Below are positions 18,355 to 26,693 of a stretch of 64,000 nt of DNA, one piece after another. Origin of the DNA: Vibrio celticus (GTDB lineage: Bacteria; Pseudomonadota; Gammaproteobacteria; Enterobacterales; Vibrionaceae). The DNA lies in assembly GCF_024347335.1 (NCBI RefSeq), contig NZ_AP025463.1, forward strand, positions 1,488,001-1,552,000. Reading direction: 5' to 3'. Positions within the stretch are counted from its first letter, which is position 1. The number at the start of each line of letters is the position of its first letter. The translations under genes were made by a program, and so were the position numbers. The notes under the pieces were generated by a model, which was not told the DNA's origin, made no database searches, and worked only from the letters and a program-made list of their open reading frames with translations.

Positions 18355-19251
18355 ATGAAAAGAAATGATTTGTTGTTAGCGGTATTCGTCATGGCGATTT
18401 GGGGATTCAACTTCTCGATGATCAAAATGGGTGTGACTAATGTTCATCCGTTGTTAGCAACCGCCGCGCGTTTCTCGCTAGCGGTGATTCCGGTGATATT
18501 TTTTGTAGCGAGACCTAATGTCGCTTGGCGCTACTTAGTCAGTTATGGCTTTGTGTTCGGTGTGGGTATCTGGGGTATGGCTTCATGGTCGATCACAGCT
18601 GGTTTATCGTCTGGGCTTTCATCGGTCTTGCTTTCAACCAACGTATTAATCGGCATGGCGGTTGGCGTGTGGGTGTTCAAGGAGAGTGCTTCCGTTCGTA
18701 AATTATTGGGTGCGATGCTAGCCATGTGTGCGTTGGCGGTATTGGTATCTGCAGCAACGGGCAATGTCACCGTTAATGGCGTGATCTTGATTATGATTGC
18801 GGCGTGCAGTTGGACCTTGATGGGCGTGATTGTTAAGGCGTCTAAAACTAAACAGGCTTTTGCATTCAATGTGTGGGGAATGCTGTTTGCGCCAGTGCCG
18901 TTGGTGTTGTTTGCTGTGATGTTACATGGTGACCAAATTATCTGGCAGGGCATCGAACAATGGGATTGGAACACGACGATTGCGGTGCTGTTTCAGGCTT
19001 ACCCAACCACGCTATTTGGTTATTGGGTATGGAATAAGCTGCTAATCCAATACCCTTTAAGCACGACCGCGCCGTTAACCTTGTTAGTGCCTATCTTCGC
19101 ATTGATTAGCGGTTACTTTATGTATGATGAGGTGCTGTCTGTGGCTCAGGTTGTTGCATCAATACTGTTTCTTGTCGGGATTGGTTTGATTGTGAAACCT
19201 GCGAATGTAACGAATACCAAAGCGACACAAACACTTGCTGAACAAAAATGA
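18355..19251 (+). CDS. EamA-family (DMT) transporter
   Basis: 298 aa with ten hydrophobic segments in two EamA repeats. It starts LLLAVFVMAIWGFNFSMIKMG, which is the typical first helix, and the second half has the TLFGYWVWNKLLIQYP...PLTLLVPIFALISGY block. EamA proteins of this type export amino acids or other metabolites. The start is set by AAGGAGGGG eight bases before the ATG. The divergent MocR regulator probably controls it, suggesting a PLP-linked or amino compound as inducer. Substrate unknown. Confidence 0.88.
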   Translation: MKRNDLLLAVFVMAIWGFNFSMIKMGVTNVHPLLATAARFSLAVIPVIFFVARPNVAWRYLVSYGFVFGVGIWGMASWSITAGLSSGLSSVLLSTNVLIGMAVGVWVFKESASVRKLLGAMLAMCALAVLVSAATGNVTVNGVILIMIAACSWTLMGVIVKASKTKQAFAFNVWGMLFAPVPLVLFAVMLHGDQIIWQGIEQWDWNTTIAVLFQAYPTTLFGYWVWNKLLIQYPLSTTAPLTLLVPIFALISGYFMYDEVLSVAQVVASILFLVGIGLIVKPANVTNTKATQTLAEQK

Positions 19252-19291
19252 TTGAAGAAAGCTGATATTGCATGAGCAGCTTTGAATGACA

Positions 19292-19325
19292 AATAAGACC
19301 TCGCACTTGTGAGGTCTTATTCTAT
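19292..19325 (+). terminator. Terminator hairpin after EamA gene
   Basis: An 11-bp stem (AATAAGACCTC / GAGGTCTTATT) with an 8-nt loop. The T-tract is weak. Confidence 0.65.
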
Positions 19326-19368
19326 GTCGAAGAAGTGAAGTTATTTAAATAACCAACTTACTAAGCAA

Positions 19369-19542
19369 TCAACTAACCATACACGCAAGTAACTGGCTCT
19401 CAAGATAATCGTCTATTTCTAGACCGATCATTTCTATTCTGGTTTCGATACACTCATCGAGTTCTGATTCCGTCAAGCCATCCTCTGTTAAGTTGTAACC
19501 GAAAACCCCAAAAGAACATAGGCTTTTATAAGTGAATTCGAA
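19369..19542 (-). pseudogene. Possible gene remnant without a start codon
   Basis: A 57-residue open stretch on the minus strand (…FGVFGYNLTEDGLTESELDECIE…, ending LLACMVS) reads like coding sequence with acidic, helical composition. It has no ATG/GTG/TTG start before an upstream TAA. It may be the truncated 3' end of a lost gene. The family is not recognised. Confidence 0.3.
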
Positions 19543-19955
19543 TTAAATTCTGAAATGATACAAATCTTATATTTAATAACGCTTGTTTAGTAACCTCTGT
19601 TGAGTCCCATATCAAATCAAGTGGCTGATTTTATTGGGTATCGGACAAAAGTCTCAAAAATTATTATTTAGTTCGCTAAAGTTTTAAATTCTATTAAGGG
19701 TTATTTGTATAGAATATAACTCCATTTAGTTACTGTTGAGTAGATGGTTTTTAGCTATATATGTGAAATTTGAAGCGAGTTATCTTTCTGATTTGAAAGA
19801 ATAATTAAATAGTTAAGATAAAAAAGTTGGCGAAAATCAGAAGCTTGGCATACACTTTCCTTGTAAATGACCTTATCTCATTGATTGAATAGGGTAAATG
19901 CTTTGGCGCTACTGGCGATGGTAGCAATGTTTAACATAGCTTTGAGGAAAGTTTT
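19543..19955. other. AT-rich intergenic region upstream of ihfA
   Basis: No gene is supported here. The stretch is very AT-rich with several A/T runs, and should hold the ihfA promoter. In many gammaproteobacteria ihfA is read from pheT; no pheT is present, so ihfA must have its own promoter here. Confidence 0.45.
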
Positions 19956-20252
19956 ATGGCACTCACGAAGGCCGATTTGGCTGAGAACCTGTTTGAGACA
20001 CTCGGATACAGCAAGCGGGATGCCAAGGAAACGGTGGAAGTGTTTTTCGAAGAAGTTCGTAAAGCGCTCGAAAATGGCGAACAGGTAAAACTGTCTGGTT
20101 TTGGTAATTTTGATCTTCGCGAGAAAAACGAGCGACCTGGTCGTAACCCGAAAACTGGTGAAGACATTCCAATTTCTGCTCGACGTGTTGTTACTTTTAG
20201 ACCGGGACAAAAACTAAAGGCCCGTGTCGAAAATATTAAAATCGAGAAGTAG
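19956..20252 (+). CDS. ihfA: Integration host factor subunit alpha
   Basis: 98 aa, very close to E. coli IhfA (99): MALTKADLAENLFETLGYSK, FFEEVRKALENGEQVKLSGF, then the DNA-arm block RPGRNPKTGEDIPIS and RRVVTFRPGQKLK. With IhfB it makes the DNA-bending factor used in recombination, replication and sigma-54 promoters. AGGAAAG lies 7 nt before the ATG. It is a single gene with a strong terminator, and the usual pheST partners are absent upstream. The few changes from the consensus (GYSK, IKIEK tail) do not touch the DNA-binding arm. Confidence 0.95.
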   Translation: MALTKADLAENLFETLGYSKRDAKETVEVFFEEVRKALENGEQVKLSGFGNFDLREKNERPGRNPKTGEDIPISARRVVTFRPGQKLKARVENIKIEK

Positions 20253-20261
20253 CCAAGCAAT

Positions 20262-20287
20262 AGACCACGCCTAGCGTGGTCTTTTTG
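20262..20287 (+). terminator. Rho-independent terminator of ihfA
   Basis: A 9-bp stem (AGACCACGC / GCGTGGTCT) followed by five T. Confidence 0.85.
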
Positions 20288-20386
20288 TATCTGCAAAGAG
20301 TTTAAGCTAAACGCATTTCTTTAACTTTTAGTAACCTTTCTCAAACTCCATCTATTTACTGTCCTGTAAGAACTTGCTTTAGATGC

Positions 20387-20408
20387 GAAAACAGAGGCTA
20401 GGCCTCTG
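20387..20408 (-). terminator. Terminator after binding-protein gene
   Basis: A stem CAGAGGC / GCCTCTG with a 3-nt loop and TTTT following on the minus strand, 17 bp past the stop at 20425. Confidence 0.75.
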
Positions 20409-20424
20409 ACTTTGAATCTTCACT

Positions 20425-21420
20425 CTAAAGGGCTTGTTGAACCTTACTTGCGATGTCTTCAGACACCCAAGGCTTCCATACCTGTGGTGAGCTTTCTAGA
20501 AAGTAATACATGGCTTCTTCGGCGTCGGCTTGGTTGTCTTCCATCCAGGCCAGCAACTCACTCATTTGTTTATTGGTAAAACCACGCTTTTCAAAGTATT
20601 GGTAGGCAAGAGGTTCGTTATTAGCAAAGGCTTCTGTGGTGATTGTGTGAACCGGTGCTGGTGGATACATGGTCACTTTAGGAGATTCACAATCGGGTTG
20701 CGTCGTACAGTTACGGAATTCTTCGATGTCGATGCCGCTTCCGAAATCAACCTTGACCATATCATATTTACCTAGCACAGGTGTTGGTGACCAATAGTAA
20801 CCAAACCATGGCTTCTCACGCTCATAAGCTTTCGCAATGGTTCCTGCAAGTGCAGCACCTGAACCTGGGTCAACCATTTCAAATCCATGTTGATCTAAAC
20901 CCATCGCATTAAACAAGTGTTCGGAAGTTATCTGACAAGTCCAACCCGCAGGGCAGCTATAAAACGCAAACTTCTCATCATCTTCTGGGTGTTCAAACAG
21001 CTTTGCGTTTTTAATCACACCTTCAATGGTTGTAAGCTCTGGGTACTGTTCAACAAGGTAGTTCGGGACCCAAAACCCTTCTTCACCCCCATTAACCAGC
21101 GACTTACCTGCATAACGTAACCGTTTATCCGCTACGCCTTTGTCGAGTGCTTCTTTGATTCCGTTTGTCCAAAGTTCGGGTGCGACATCTGGCTGACCTT
21201 TTTCGATCATAGAGGTACCCGTTGGAACGCTATCTCCGGGGATAAGTTGTGCGTCGCAGCCATAGCCTTCATTAAGAATAAATTGGTCTACGTGTGCTAT
21301 TAGGCTTGCCGAGTTCCAGTTCATGTCTGCAATGGTGATCTTTCCGCATTCGTCAGCACTAGCGTGTACAGAAAACGCAGCAAGTAGCGCGATGGAAAGC
21401 ATGGATTTGTTATTCTGCAT
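20425..21420 (-). CDS. ABC transporter substrate-binding protein, glycine betaine/OpuAC type
   Basis: 331 aa with a signal peptide (MLSIALLAAFSVHASA). The mature part has the OpuAC pattern: ITIADMNWNSASLIAHVDQFIL at the start, IEKGQPDVAPELWTNG, and Trp/Tyr-rich ligand-box segments (EEGFWVPNYL, KPWFGYYWSPTPVLGKYDM) that form aromatic cages for quaternary amines. Two or more Cys pairs (SCPAGWTC, CTTQPDC) suggest disulfides. It should capture a betaine- or choline-like compatible solute in the periplasm. No permease or ATPase gene is adjacent, so it is an orphan that must use a distant transporter. Confidence 0.85.
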   Translation of the reverse strand: MQNNKSMLSIALLAAFSVHASADECGKITIADMNWNSASLIAHVDQFILNEGYGCDAQLIPGDSVPTGTSMIEKGQPDVAPELWTNGIKEALDKGVADKRLRYAGKSLVNGGEEGFWVPNYLVEQYPELTTIEGVIKNAKLFEHPEDDEKFAFYSCPAGWTCQITSEHLFNAMGLDQHGFEMVDPGSGAALAGTIAKAYEREKPWFGYYWSPTPVLGKYDMVKVDFGSGIDIEEFRNCTTQPDCESPKVTMYPPAPVHTITTEAFANNEPLAYQYFEKRGFTNKQMSELLAWMEDNQADAEEAMYYFLESSPQVWKPWVSEDIASKVQQAL

Positions 21421-21560
21421 TGACGTAATTCCTTTTCTTGTCAGAAGCTTATTCGCTATAGAAACAGAAATGTTCGACGGAGAAAAGAGACTGAGATCTA
21501 AATTTAAACGATCTGATTATTTGGGATAGGAAGTGGAGAGGCTACTCAACAAGTACTAAA

Positions 21561-21582
21561 AAGGGCTGCGAGTGCAGCCCTT
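21561..21582 (-). terminator. Terminator of relV
   Basis: A stem AAGGGCTGC / GCAGCCCTT with a 4-nt loop, followed by TTTTTAG on the minus strand, 30 bp past the relV stop. Confidence 0.8.
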
Positions 21583-21613
21583 GTGATGTTTATTGGAATA
21601 GCCTATCTATGTG

Positions 21614-22390
21614 TTAAGCCGCTTTAATGTGCGTTGTAATGTACGGTTGCCATGCTTGTTGGTAAAGCTCTAAAGATTGGCGTCGTAGGCTATTGATTTG
21701 CGCCGCTTCGATATCGTTGATTGGGCGATGTTCTGCAATTGCGTGACGCTCAATACCTTGGATAATTTCGTACAGCTCGTGCTCAGGGCCACTTTTCACA
21801 TCAGCAATCGCTTTTAAGTGAAGTTGAACCTCTGCAATGATGTTGGTTTTAGGCAAACGAACCAACAAGTTAAGGTCACGGTAGCCAGAGTCAGCTGGTG
21901 ATTTAAACTTGTTTTTCAGCTTAACAACGTCTGCTTCACGGCTTAACGCTTCGTAAACTTCAACCAAGCTCTCTACATCGTTCGCGATGATAGTTGCACG
22001 GGCTAAGTCGGTAATTTTTGTCACATCACCATCAAGCTCGAGGGCGATTTTTTCTTCTGCACGAGCTTGAGATTTAACGCCAGCAAATAGCGCTTCAGAA
22101 TTGGTGAGTAGGGCAGTACTTTTACAGATAGTTTCTAATTCAGCTTGGCCTTGATGCGCTTTGCTGTACAGAATATCGAAGTCGGTGTAAGGCTGAGTCG
22201 GGCGTGAATCGAAGGCTTTGATGCCGTAAAGGCCGCTCAAACTATGACGGAATACGTTTGAAGATACTTGGTTTTGCGCAGGAGTGCGCGTTTGATCTGT
22301 TGAACTTGCTGAAACAGGTGCTGCTGCGAATGCAGGCGCTCGGCTCAATACCAAAAGCATTAGGGCCGTCGTACGGAGAAATACACTCAT
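21614..22390 (-). CDS. relV: RelV-like small alarmone synthetase (RelA/SpoT domain)
   Basis: 258 aa with a RelA/SpoT-type synthetase domain at about residues 70-200. Visible elements are VKSQARAEEKIA (Lys106), TDLARATII (the conserved Asp), SGYRDLNLLVR and IIAEVQLHL (Glu187). These positions agree with the Lys and Glu I recall as essential in V. cholerae RelV. The reaction is pyrophosphate transfer from ATP to GTP/GDP to make (p)ppGpp. There is no hydrolase domain. The N-terminus (MSVFLRTTALMLLVLSRAPAFAAAP) looks like a signal peptide, which is odd for an enzyme of cytosolic nucleotides. Position near ihfA and tpm supports the name. Confidence 0.82.
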   Translation of the reverse strand: MSVFLRTTALMLLVLSRAPAFAAAPVSASSTDQTRTPAQNQVSSNVFRHSLSGLYGIKAFDSRPTQPYTDFDILYSKAHQGQAELETICKSTALLTNSEALFAGVKSQARAEEKIALELDGDVTKITDLARATIIANDVESLVEVYEALSREADVVKLKNKFKSPADSGYRDLNLLVRLPKTNIIAEVQLHLKAIADVKSGPEHELYEIIQGIERHAIAEHRPINDIEAAQINSLRRQSLELYQQAWQPYITTHIKAA

Positions 22391-22714
22391 TCAAACTCCA
22401 AAATACAAGGTTACAAAAAACGGGTAGTCAAAAGGGGTAACCAGTAACGCACAAGAGTAAAAACAGCTTAACCAAACTCACTAAATATTAAATGGGGCTA
22501 GCTAAGACAGAAATCAACTCTAACGTTTAATATTGCTTTAAAATGTGAAGATATAGACAAATAATCCAACCGTTAGTTCCGCAATTATCAGAACTTTGAA
22601 CTTAGCCAGTTTCTGATTTTATCGAAACCAATTTGGTACTTTAAACCAAGCTAAGGTTGCTCTTACCTCTCTATACTGTACCCTTGCATTATGACTGTTT
22701 AACATGAACGAAAG
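22391..22714. other. Divergent promoter region between relV and tpm
   Basis: A 324-bp AT-rich gap with no supported gene. It must hold both divergent promoters. No palindrome of note was seen. Confidence 0.4.
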
Positions 22715-23368
22715 ATGAATAATCCTGAATTTTGGCACAATAAATGGGCAGCCAACCAAATTGGTTTCCACCTCGAAGATGTAAACCCACTTCTGATTAA
22801 ATTTTGGGAAAAGACTGAGCCTAGCTACGAGAAGAGTGTGTTTGTTCCACTTTGTGGTAAAAGTGAAGATCTGATTTGGCTAGCTTCAAAGCATGAAGAT
22901 GTTCAAGGTGTCGAGTTAAGCCAGATTGCGGTTCGCGCATTTTTTGCAGAGCACCTTTATACCCCGACTGTGACTCAAATTAGCGGTCAGCACGAGCTCT
23001 ACCAATTCGATGAACTGAACATCTACACGGGCGATTACTTCACAGCACCAATCCAGCCTGTCGATACCATTTATGATCGCGCGTCTTTAGTCGCATTGCC
23101 TGAAGAGATGCGAGTGCAGTATGTAGAGCGTTTGAAACAACTGCTGAAACCGGGTGGTAAGATCCTTCTGGTGACTCTAGATTATGACCAAAGCGAGATG
23201 GCGGGGCCTCCGTTTAGCGTACCTAAACTAGAGATCACTCAGTTGTTCACTGGATACAAAATCACATTGTTGAATCAAGATATAGCGGACGATGAACATC
23301 CGAAGATTGCTAAGAAAGGCTTGTCTCGATTCAGTGAAGAAGTGTATTTGATTGAGTCAGAAGCTTAA
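22715..23368 (+). CDS. tpm: Thiopurine S-methyltransferase
   Basis: 217 aa, the standard bacterial TPMT length. It has FWHNKWAANQIGFHLEDVNPLL at the N-terminus, the SAM-binding VFVPLCGKSEDLIWLA and VQGVELSQIAV strands, and YDRASLVALPEEMR with the downstream KPGGKILLVTLDY. It methylates thiopurines and, in bacteria, selenite/tellurite species. It is divergent from relV and convergent with purT across a strong two-way terminator. Confidence 0.93.
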   Translation: MNNPEFWHNKWAANQIGFHLEDVNPLLIKFWEKTEPSYEKSVFVPLCGKSEDLIWLASKHEDVQGVELSQIAVRAFFAEHLYTPTVTQISGQHELYQFDELNIYTGDYFTAPIQPVDTIYDRASLVALPEEMRVQYVERLKQLLKPGGKILLVTLDYDQSEMAGPPFSVPKLEITQLFTGYKITLLNQDIADDEHPKIAKKGLSRFSEEVYLIESEA

Positions 23369-23420
23369 TCGCTTTGAACTCAAGCAAACAGATGACTTCG
23401 ATATAAAAGAAAACACCAAT

Positions 23421-23452
23421 AAAAAGACGGGCTCGATAGCCCGTCTTTTTTA
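23421..23452. terminator. Bidirectional terminator between tpm and purT
   Basis: A 13-bp stem (AAAAAGACGGGCT / AGCCCGTCTTTTT) with loop CGAT. It has A and T runs on both sides, so it can end both convergent genes. Confidence 0.88.
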
Positions 23453-23496
23453 TTGTTCAGATTTGAACTCGTGATTGTTCAGAATTGAATAGCAGG

Positions 23497-24672
23497 TTAG
23501 TAAATCACTTTTACTTTTGACGCGCTCTCAATTGCATCTTCAATCGCTGTCTCAGTGCTGTTGCGACGAGTAAGCGCCACACCTAGACGACGGCGGCCAT
23601 CGATATCAGGCTTACCAAACAGGCGAACTTGTGTTTGTGGTGCGTCTAGCGCCTCTGTAAGACCTTCAAAACGAATGTTGGTTGAAGTGCCTTGGCCAAG
23701 GATAACCGCTGATGCACAAGGGCCGTATTGCGTGATGGATTTGATCGGCATACCAGTGAAGGCACGTACGTGCAGTGTGAATTCAGATGAGTCTTGAGAC
23801 ATCAATGTCACTAAGCCAGTATCGTGTGGGCGAGGGGATACTTCGTTGAAGATCACGTGATCGCCTTTAACAAACAGCTCGACACCAAAGATGCCGTGAC
23901 CACCTAGTGCGTTAACCACTTGTTCAGCCGTGTATTGCGCGGCTTTAAGTGCATTGTCTGACATCACTTGTGGCTGCCATGATTCACGGTAATCACCGTC
24001 TTCTTGGCGGTGACCGATAGGCGCACAGAAGTGAACACCGTCGACTGCGCGAACGGTAAGAAGCGTAATTTCGTAATCAAAGTCGATGAAGCCTTCAACG
24101 ATTACACGACCCGCGCCAGTACGACCGCCTTCTTGTGCGTAGTCCCAAGACTTCTGAATGTCTTCTTCTGTTTTGATAACGCTTTGACCTTTACCTGAAG
24201 AGCTCATTACTGGCTTAACAACGCAAGGCATGCCCACGAATTCAACAGCGGCAGAGAAATCTTCAAAGGTGTCTGCAAAGCGGTAAGGAGAAGTGCTCAG
24301 TTTCAACTCTTCTGCAGCTAGACGACGGATACCTTCGCGGTTCATCGTTAGCTTGGTCGCATTCGCAGTTGGAACGACATTTAAGCCTTGCGCTTCTAGC
24401 TCTACCAACTTGCTGGTGGCAATAGCTTCAATTTCAGGAACCACATAATCTGGCTTTTCTAGTTCAATGATCGCTTGAAGTGCATCGCCGTCTAACATGT
24501 CTAATACATGGCTACGATGCGCAACTTGCATTGCTGGTGCGTCTGCATAACGGTCACAAGCAATAACTTCCAAACCTAAACGTTGGCACTCGATAGCAAC
24601 TTCTTTGCCGAGTTCACCTGAACCTAATAGAAGTACACGAGTAGCATTTTCACGAGTAGCAGTACCAAACAT
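23497..24672 (-). CDS. purT: Formate-dependent phosphoribosylglycinamide formyltransferase
   Basis: 391 aa, as in E. coli PurT (392). It is an ATP-grasp enzyme: the N-terminal VLLLGSGELGKEVAIECQRLG nucleotide fold, VVKPVMSSSGKGQS for ATP, VEGFIDFDYEIT, and IFNEVSPRPHDTGLVTL near the metal site. It makes formyl-GAR from GAR, formate and ATP, the folate-free third step of purine synthesis. A PurR-like operator lies about 70 bp upstream of the start. Confidence 0.96.
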   Translation of the reverse strand: MFGTATRENATRVLLLGSGELGKEVAIECQRLGLEVIACDRYADAPAMQVAHRSHVLDMLDGDALQAIIELEKPDYVVPEIEAIATSKLVELEAQGLNVVPTANATKLTMNREGIRRLAAEELKLSTSPYRFADTFEDFSAAVEFVGMPCVVKPVMSSSGKGQSVIKTEEDIQKSWDYAQEGGRTGAGRVIVEGFIDFDYEITLLTVRAVDGVHFCAPIGHRQEDGDYRESWQPQVMSDNALKAAQYTAEQVVNALGGHGIFGVELFVKGDHVIFNEVSPRPHDTGLVTLMSQDSSEFTLHVRAFTGMPIKSITQYGPCASAVILGQGTSTNIRFEGLTEALDAPQTQVRLFGKPDIDGRRRLGVALTRRNSTETAIEDAIESASKVKVIY

Positions 24673-24739
24673 AGAAATTCCTTCCGATCTTTTGAACGAT
24701 TGATTGAAAACGGGGTGATCATACTTATTTCAATGACAA

Positions 24740-24755
24740 AAGCAAACGTTTGCGC
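24740..24755. promoter_or_regulatory. PurR-like operator upstream of purT
   Basis: AAGCAAACGTTTGCGC contains the perfect palindrome GCAAACGTTTGC and agrees with the PurR box (ACGCAAACGTTTTCGT) at nearly all core positions. It is placed about 68 bp upstream of purT, as expected for purine repression. Confidence 0.8.
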
Positions 24756-24780
24756 AAGTTGTTGCGTTAATTACAGGCAT

Positions 24781-24811
24781 AAAAAAAGCAGCCCTGTTAA
24801 ATAGGGCTGCT
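24781..24811 (-). terminator. Rho-independent terminator of cdd
   Basis: A 9-bp stem (AGCAGCCCT / AGGGCTGCT) followed on the minus strand by seven T, 30 bp past the cdd stop. Confidence 0.88.
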
Positions 24812-24839
24812 TATTTAAATTTTTGTTAATCAGATGTAC

Positions 24840-25727
24840 TTAGATTGCTAAGTAAGTCACTGGAATGTCGGGGTTAATCGCTTCTAATGTAGATTGCGTA
24901 TCCGCTAGGTGACTGATGCTACCTTCGGCGATTTCAACCAAAGCAGCACTTTCAATTTGTTCGAAATCGAAGCCAGCCAGTTTAAGTTGAATTAACGCGA
25001 CTTGCAGAGGAGGTAGGCTCGGGTTGAACGCTGCATTTTCTGCGTAAGCACCCGTGAAAATCTCACCTGACGTGAGTTGTAATGAAACACCACTTAGGTT
25101 TTTGGTGTAAGGAGCATGGCTGCGGTTTAGTGCTGCTAGCGCTTCTACAACAATAGGCGTTGTTTCTTCGGTCGTGTACTTATGATCAAGTTTTGTCATT
25201 AGGCCAGTTGTCACACCTAAATCAGCAGGGCCGAACGAGTCTGGTAGGTACTCTTGCAGAGACATTTCATCACGTTGTGGCAGCTGAACTTTAAGTTCTT
25301 TTGCTGTTGTCAGTTCGTTCATGAATTGACGACAGTGACCACAAGGGCTGAAGTTGATGGTGATATCAGAAATACCTTGTTCGCCTTTCATCCAAGCGTG
25401 GCTGATTGCAGATTGTTCAGCGTGTACTGTTTGGCCAAGTTGAGCACCAGCGATTTCAAGGTTTGCACCAAAATACAGAGTGCCAGACAAACCACGCACG
25501 ATTGCACCAACATAAAAGTCAGATAACGGAGCGTAAGAATAGGCTGCGGCAAAAGGAAGTAGCGCAATACGTAGCTCGTCATCCGCTAAACCACTTGCTT
25601 GCAGTAGGCTAGCAAATTGTTCTGGAGACAATGTCGCGTCAAAGTTGTCTGCTAATACGATGTCACTCAAAAGTGCTTTGATTGCTGTTGGAGCACTTTC
25701 CAGCGCCAGGGTAATACGACTGTTCAT
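24840..25727 (-). CDS. cdd: Cytidine deaminase
   Basis: 295 aa, the long dimeric enterobacterial form (E. coli 294). The catalytic domain has HAEQSAISHAW (zinc His and catalytic Glu) and SPCGHCRQFMNEL (two zinc Cys). The second, inactive domain forms the C-terminal half. It deaminates cytidine and deoxycytidine for salvage. AAGGATT precedes the ATG. A CRP-like site lies 56 bp upstream, consistent with catabolite control of nucleoside use. Confidence 0.96.
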   Translation of the reverse strand: MNSRITLALESAPTAIKALLSDIVLADNFDATLSPEQFASLLQASGLADDELRIALLPFAAAYSYAPLSDFYVGAIVRGLSGTLYFGANLEIAGAQLGQTVHAEQSAISHAWMKGEQGISDITINFSPCGHCRQFMNELTTAKELKVQLPQRDEMSLQEYLPDSFGPADLGVTTGLMTKLDHKYTTEETTPIVVEALAALNRSHAPYTKNLSGVSLQLTSGEIFTGAYAENAAFNPSLPPLQVALIQLKLAGFDFEQIESAALVEIAEGSISHLADTQSTLEAINPDIPVTYLAI

Positions 25728-25782
25728 GTTGAATCCTTAATTGACCTTAGACTTTAATTCTATGTAATGCTCAGGAATTTTC

Positions 25783-25798
25783 TGTGACACTGATCACC
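25783..25798. promoter_or_regulatory. CRP-like site upstream of cdd
   Basis: TGTGACACTGATCACC fits TGTGA-N6-TCACA with a single mismatch at the last core base. The cdd gene of enterics is activated by CRP and repressed by CytR, so the position is sensible. Confidence 0.6.
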
Positions 25799-25943
25799 AC
25801 TGCGTTGTTGTTGTTACATTGGTTTGCATAATTAGAGTGAGGTCACAGATGAAATCGATTGCAAGAGTAAAAACTACCATTGATATCCCATTTATTGGCC
25901 TAAACAGGGCGCGATTTGGCTGCTATTGCTAAATAAATGCGAA

Positions 25944-25990
25944 TAAAAAGCCCAAACAGACACTGTAATAAACAGCATTCTGGTTGGGCT
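25944..25990 (-). terminator. Terminator of lrgAB
   Basis: An 11-bp stem with one mismatch (AGCCCAACCAG / CTGTTTGGGCT on the minus strand) followed by five T, about 24 bp past the lrgB stop. Confidence 0.7.
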
Positions 25991-26013
25991 GAATCGCGTA
26001 GTGATCGTTTAGG

Positions 26014-26691
26014 TTAAGAATAGAACCAAACCACGAGCGAAAATATACTCGGTGCGATGATTGAGGTAATGACGCCGCAAAGCACAAGAGCCAAAGAACT
26101 GAATGCTGCATCTTCCTGATTCTTTTCAGCACAGGTTGCAGTGCCTAAAGCGTGAGATACGGTACCCATGGTTAAACCTCGGGCAATAGGGCTCTTAATA
26201 CCAATGAGATTGTAGATTGGGTAAGCAAAAATCGCCCCAAACAGACCAACAATCAATACCAGTATTGCCGCAATCGCTGCTTCACCACCTAAATGGCTCG
26301 ATACTTCCATCGCAATTGGCGTGGTGACTGATTTACCTAATAAACTCGCAATCAAACTTAAGTCTGCTTTAAAAGCCACAGCGATCAATGCTGTCGTTGT
26401 CATCGACATTACACTGCCTAGTGTGCAAGCAAAGGTGATGATGCGCCAGTTGGCTCTGATTTGAGGTAGCTGTTCATAAAGCGGATAAGCAAGGGCAACT
26501 ACCGCGGGCTGCAGCATGTAGGTAATCCAGGTGTTGTCCGCATAGTAAGTCTCAAACGGTACTTTGAAGAACGTGAGTATCGGAATGATGATACCAATGC
26601 TGATCAGCAGGGGGTTACACAGCGGTGAGTTTACTTTTTGACTTACCCAGCGAGCAAACAGGAATACCACGATGGTGAGTAGAATCCACAT
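26014..26691 (-). CDS. lrgB: LrgB/CidB family membrane protein
   Basis: 225 aa with six or so hydrophobic spans. It has the LrgB core GKSVTTPIAMEVSSHLGG and the SPIARGLTMGTVSHALGTA signature close to the C-terminus. It forms an operon with lrgA two bases upstream. The pair is described as holin/antiholin-like in Gram-positives; in Gram-negatives some LrgB homologues transport small acids. The actual role in this organism cannot be told from sequence. Confidence 0.88.
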   Translation of the reverse strand: MWILLTIVVFLFARWVSQKVNSPLCNPLLISIGIIIPILTFFKVPFETYYADNTWITYMLQPAVVALAYPLYEQLPQIRANWRIITFACTLGSVMSMTTTALIAVAFKADLSLIASLLGKSVTTPIAMEVSSHLGGEAAIAAILVLIVGLFGAIFAYPIYNLIGIKSPIARGLTMGTVSHALGTATCAEKNQEDAAFSSLALVLCGVITSIIAPSIFSLVVWFYS

Positions 26692-26693
26692 GA

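Noticed and set aside
18543..18974. 143-codon frame opposite the EamA transporter
   Set aside because: Antisense of a membrane protein; its Thr/Asn/Ala-rich sequence is the usual product of reading hydrophobic codons backwards.
19885..20088. Plus-strand frame overlapping the 5' end of ihfA
   Set aside because: It covers the ihfA start in another frame and has no family pattern; ihfA is certain.
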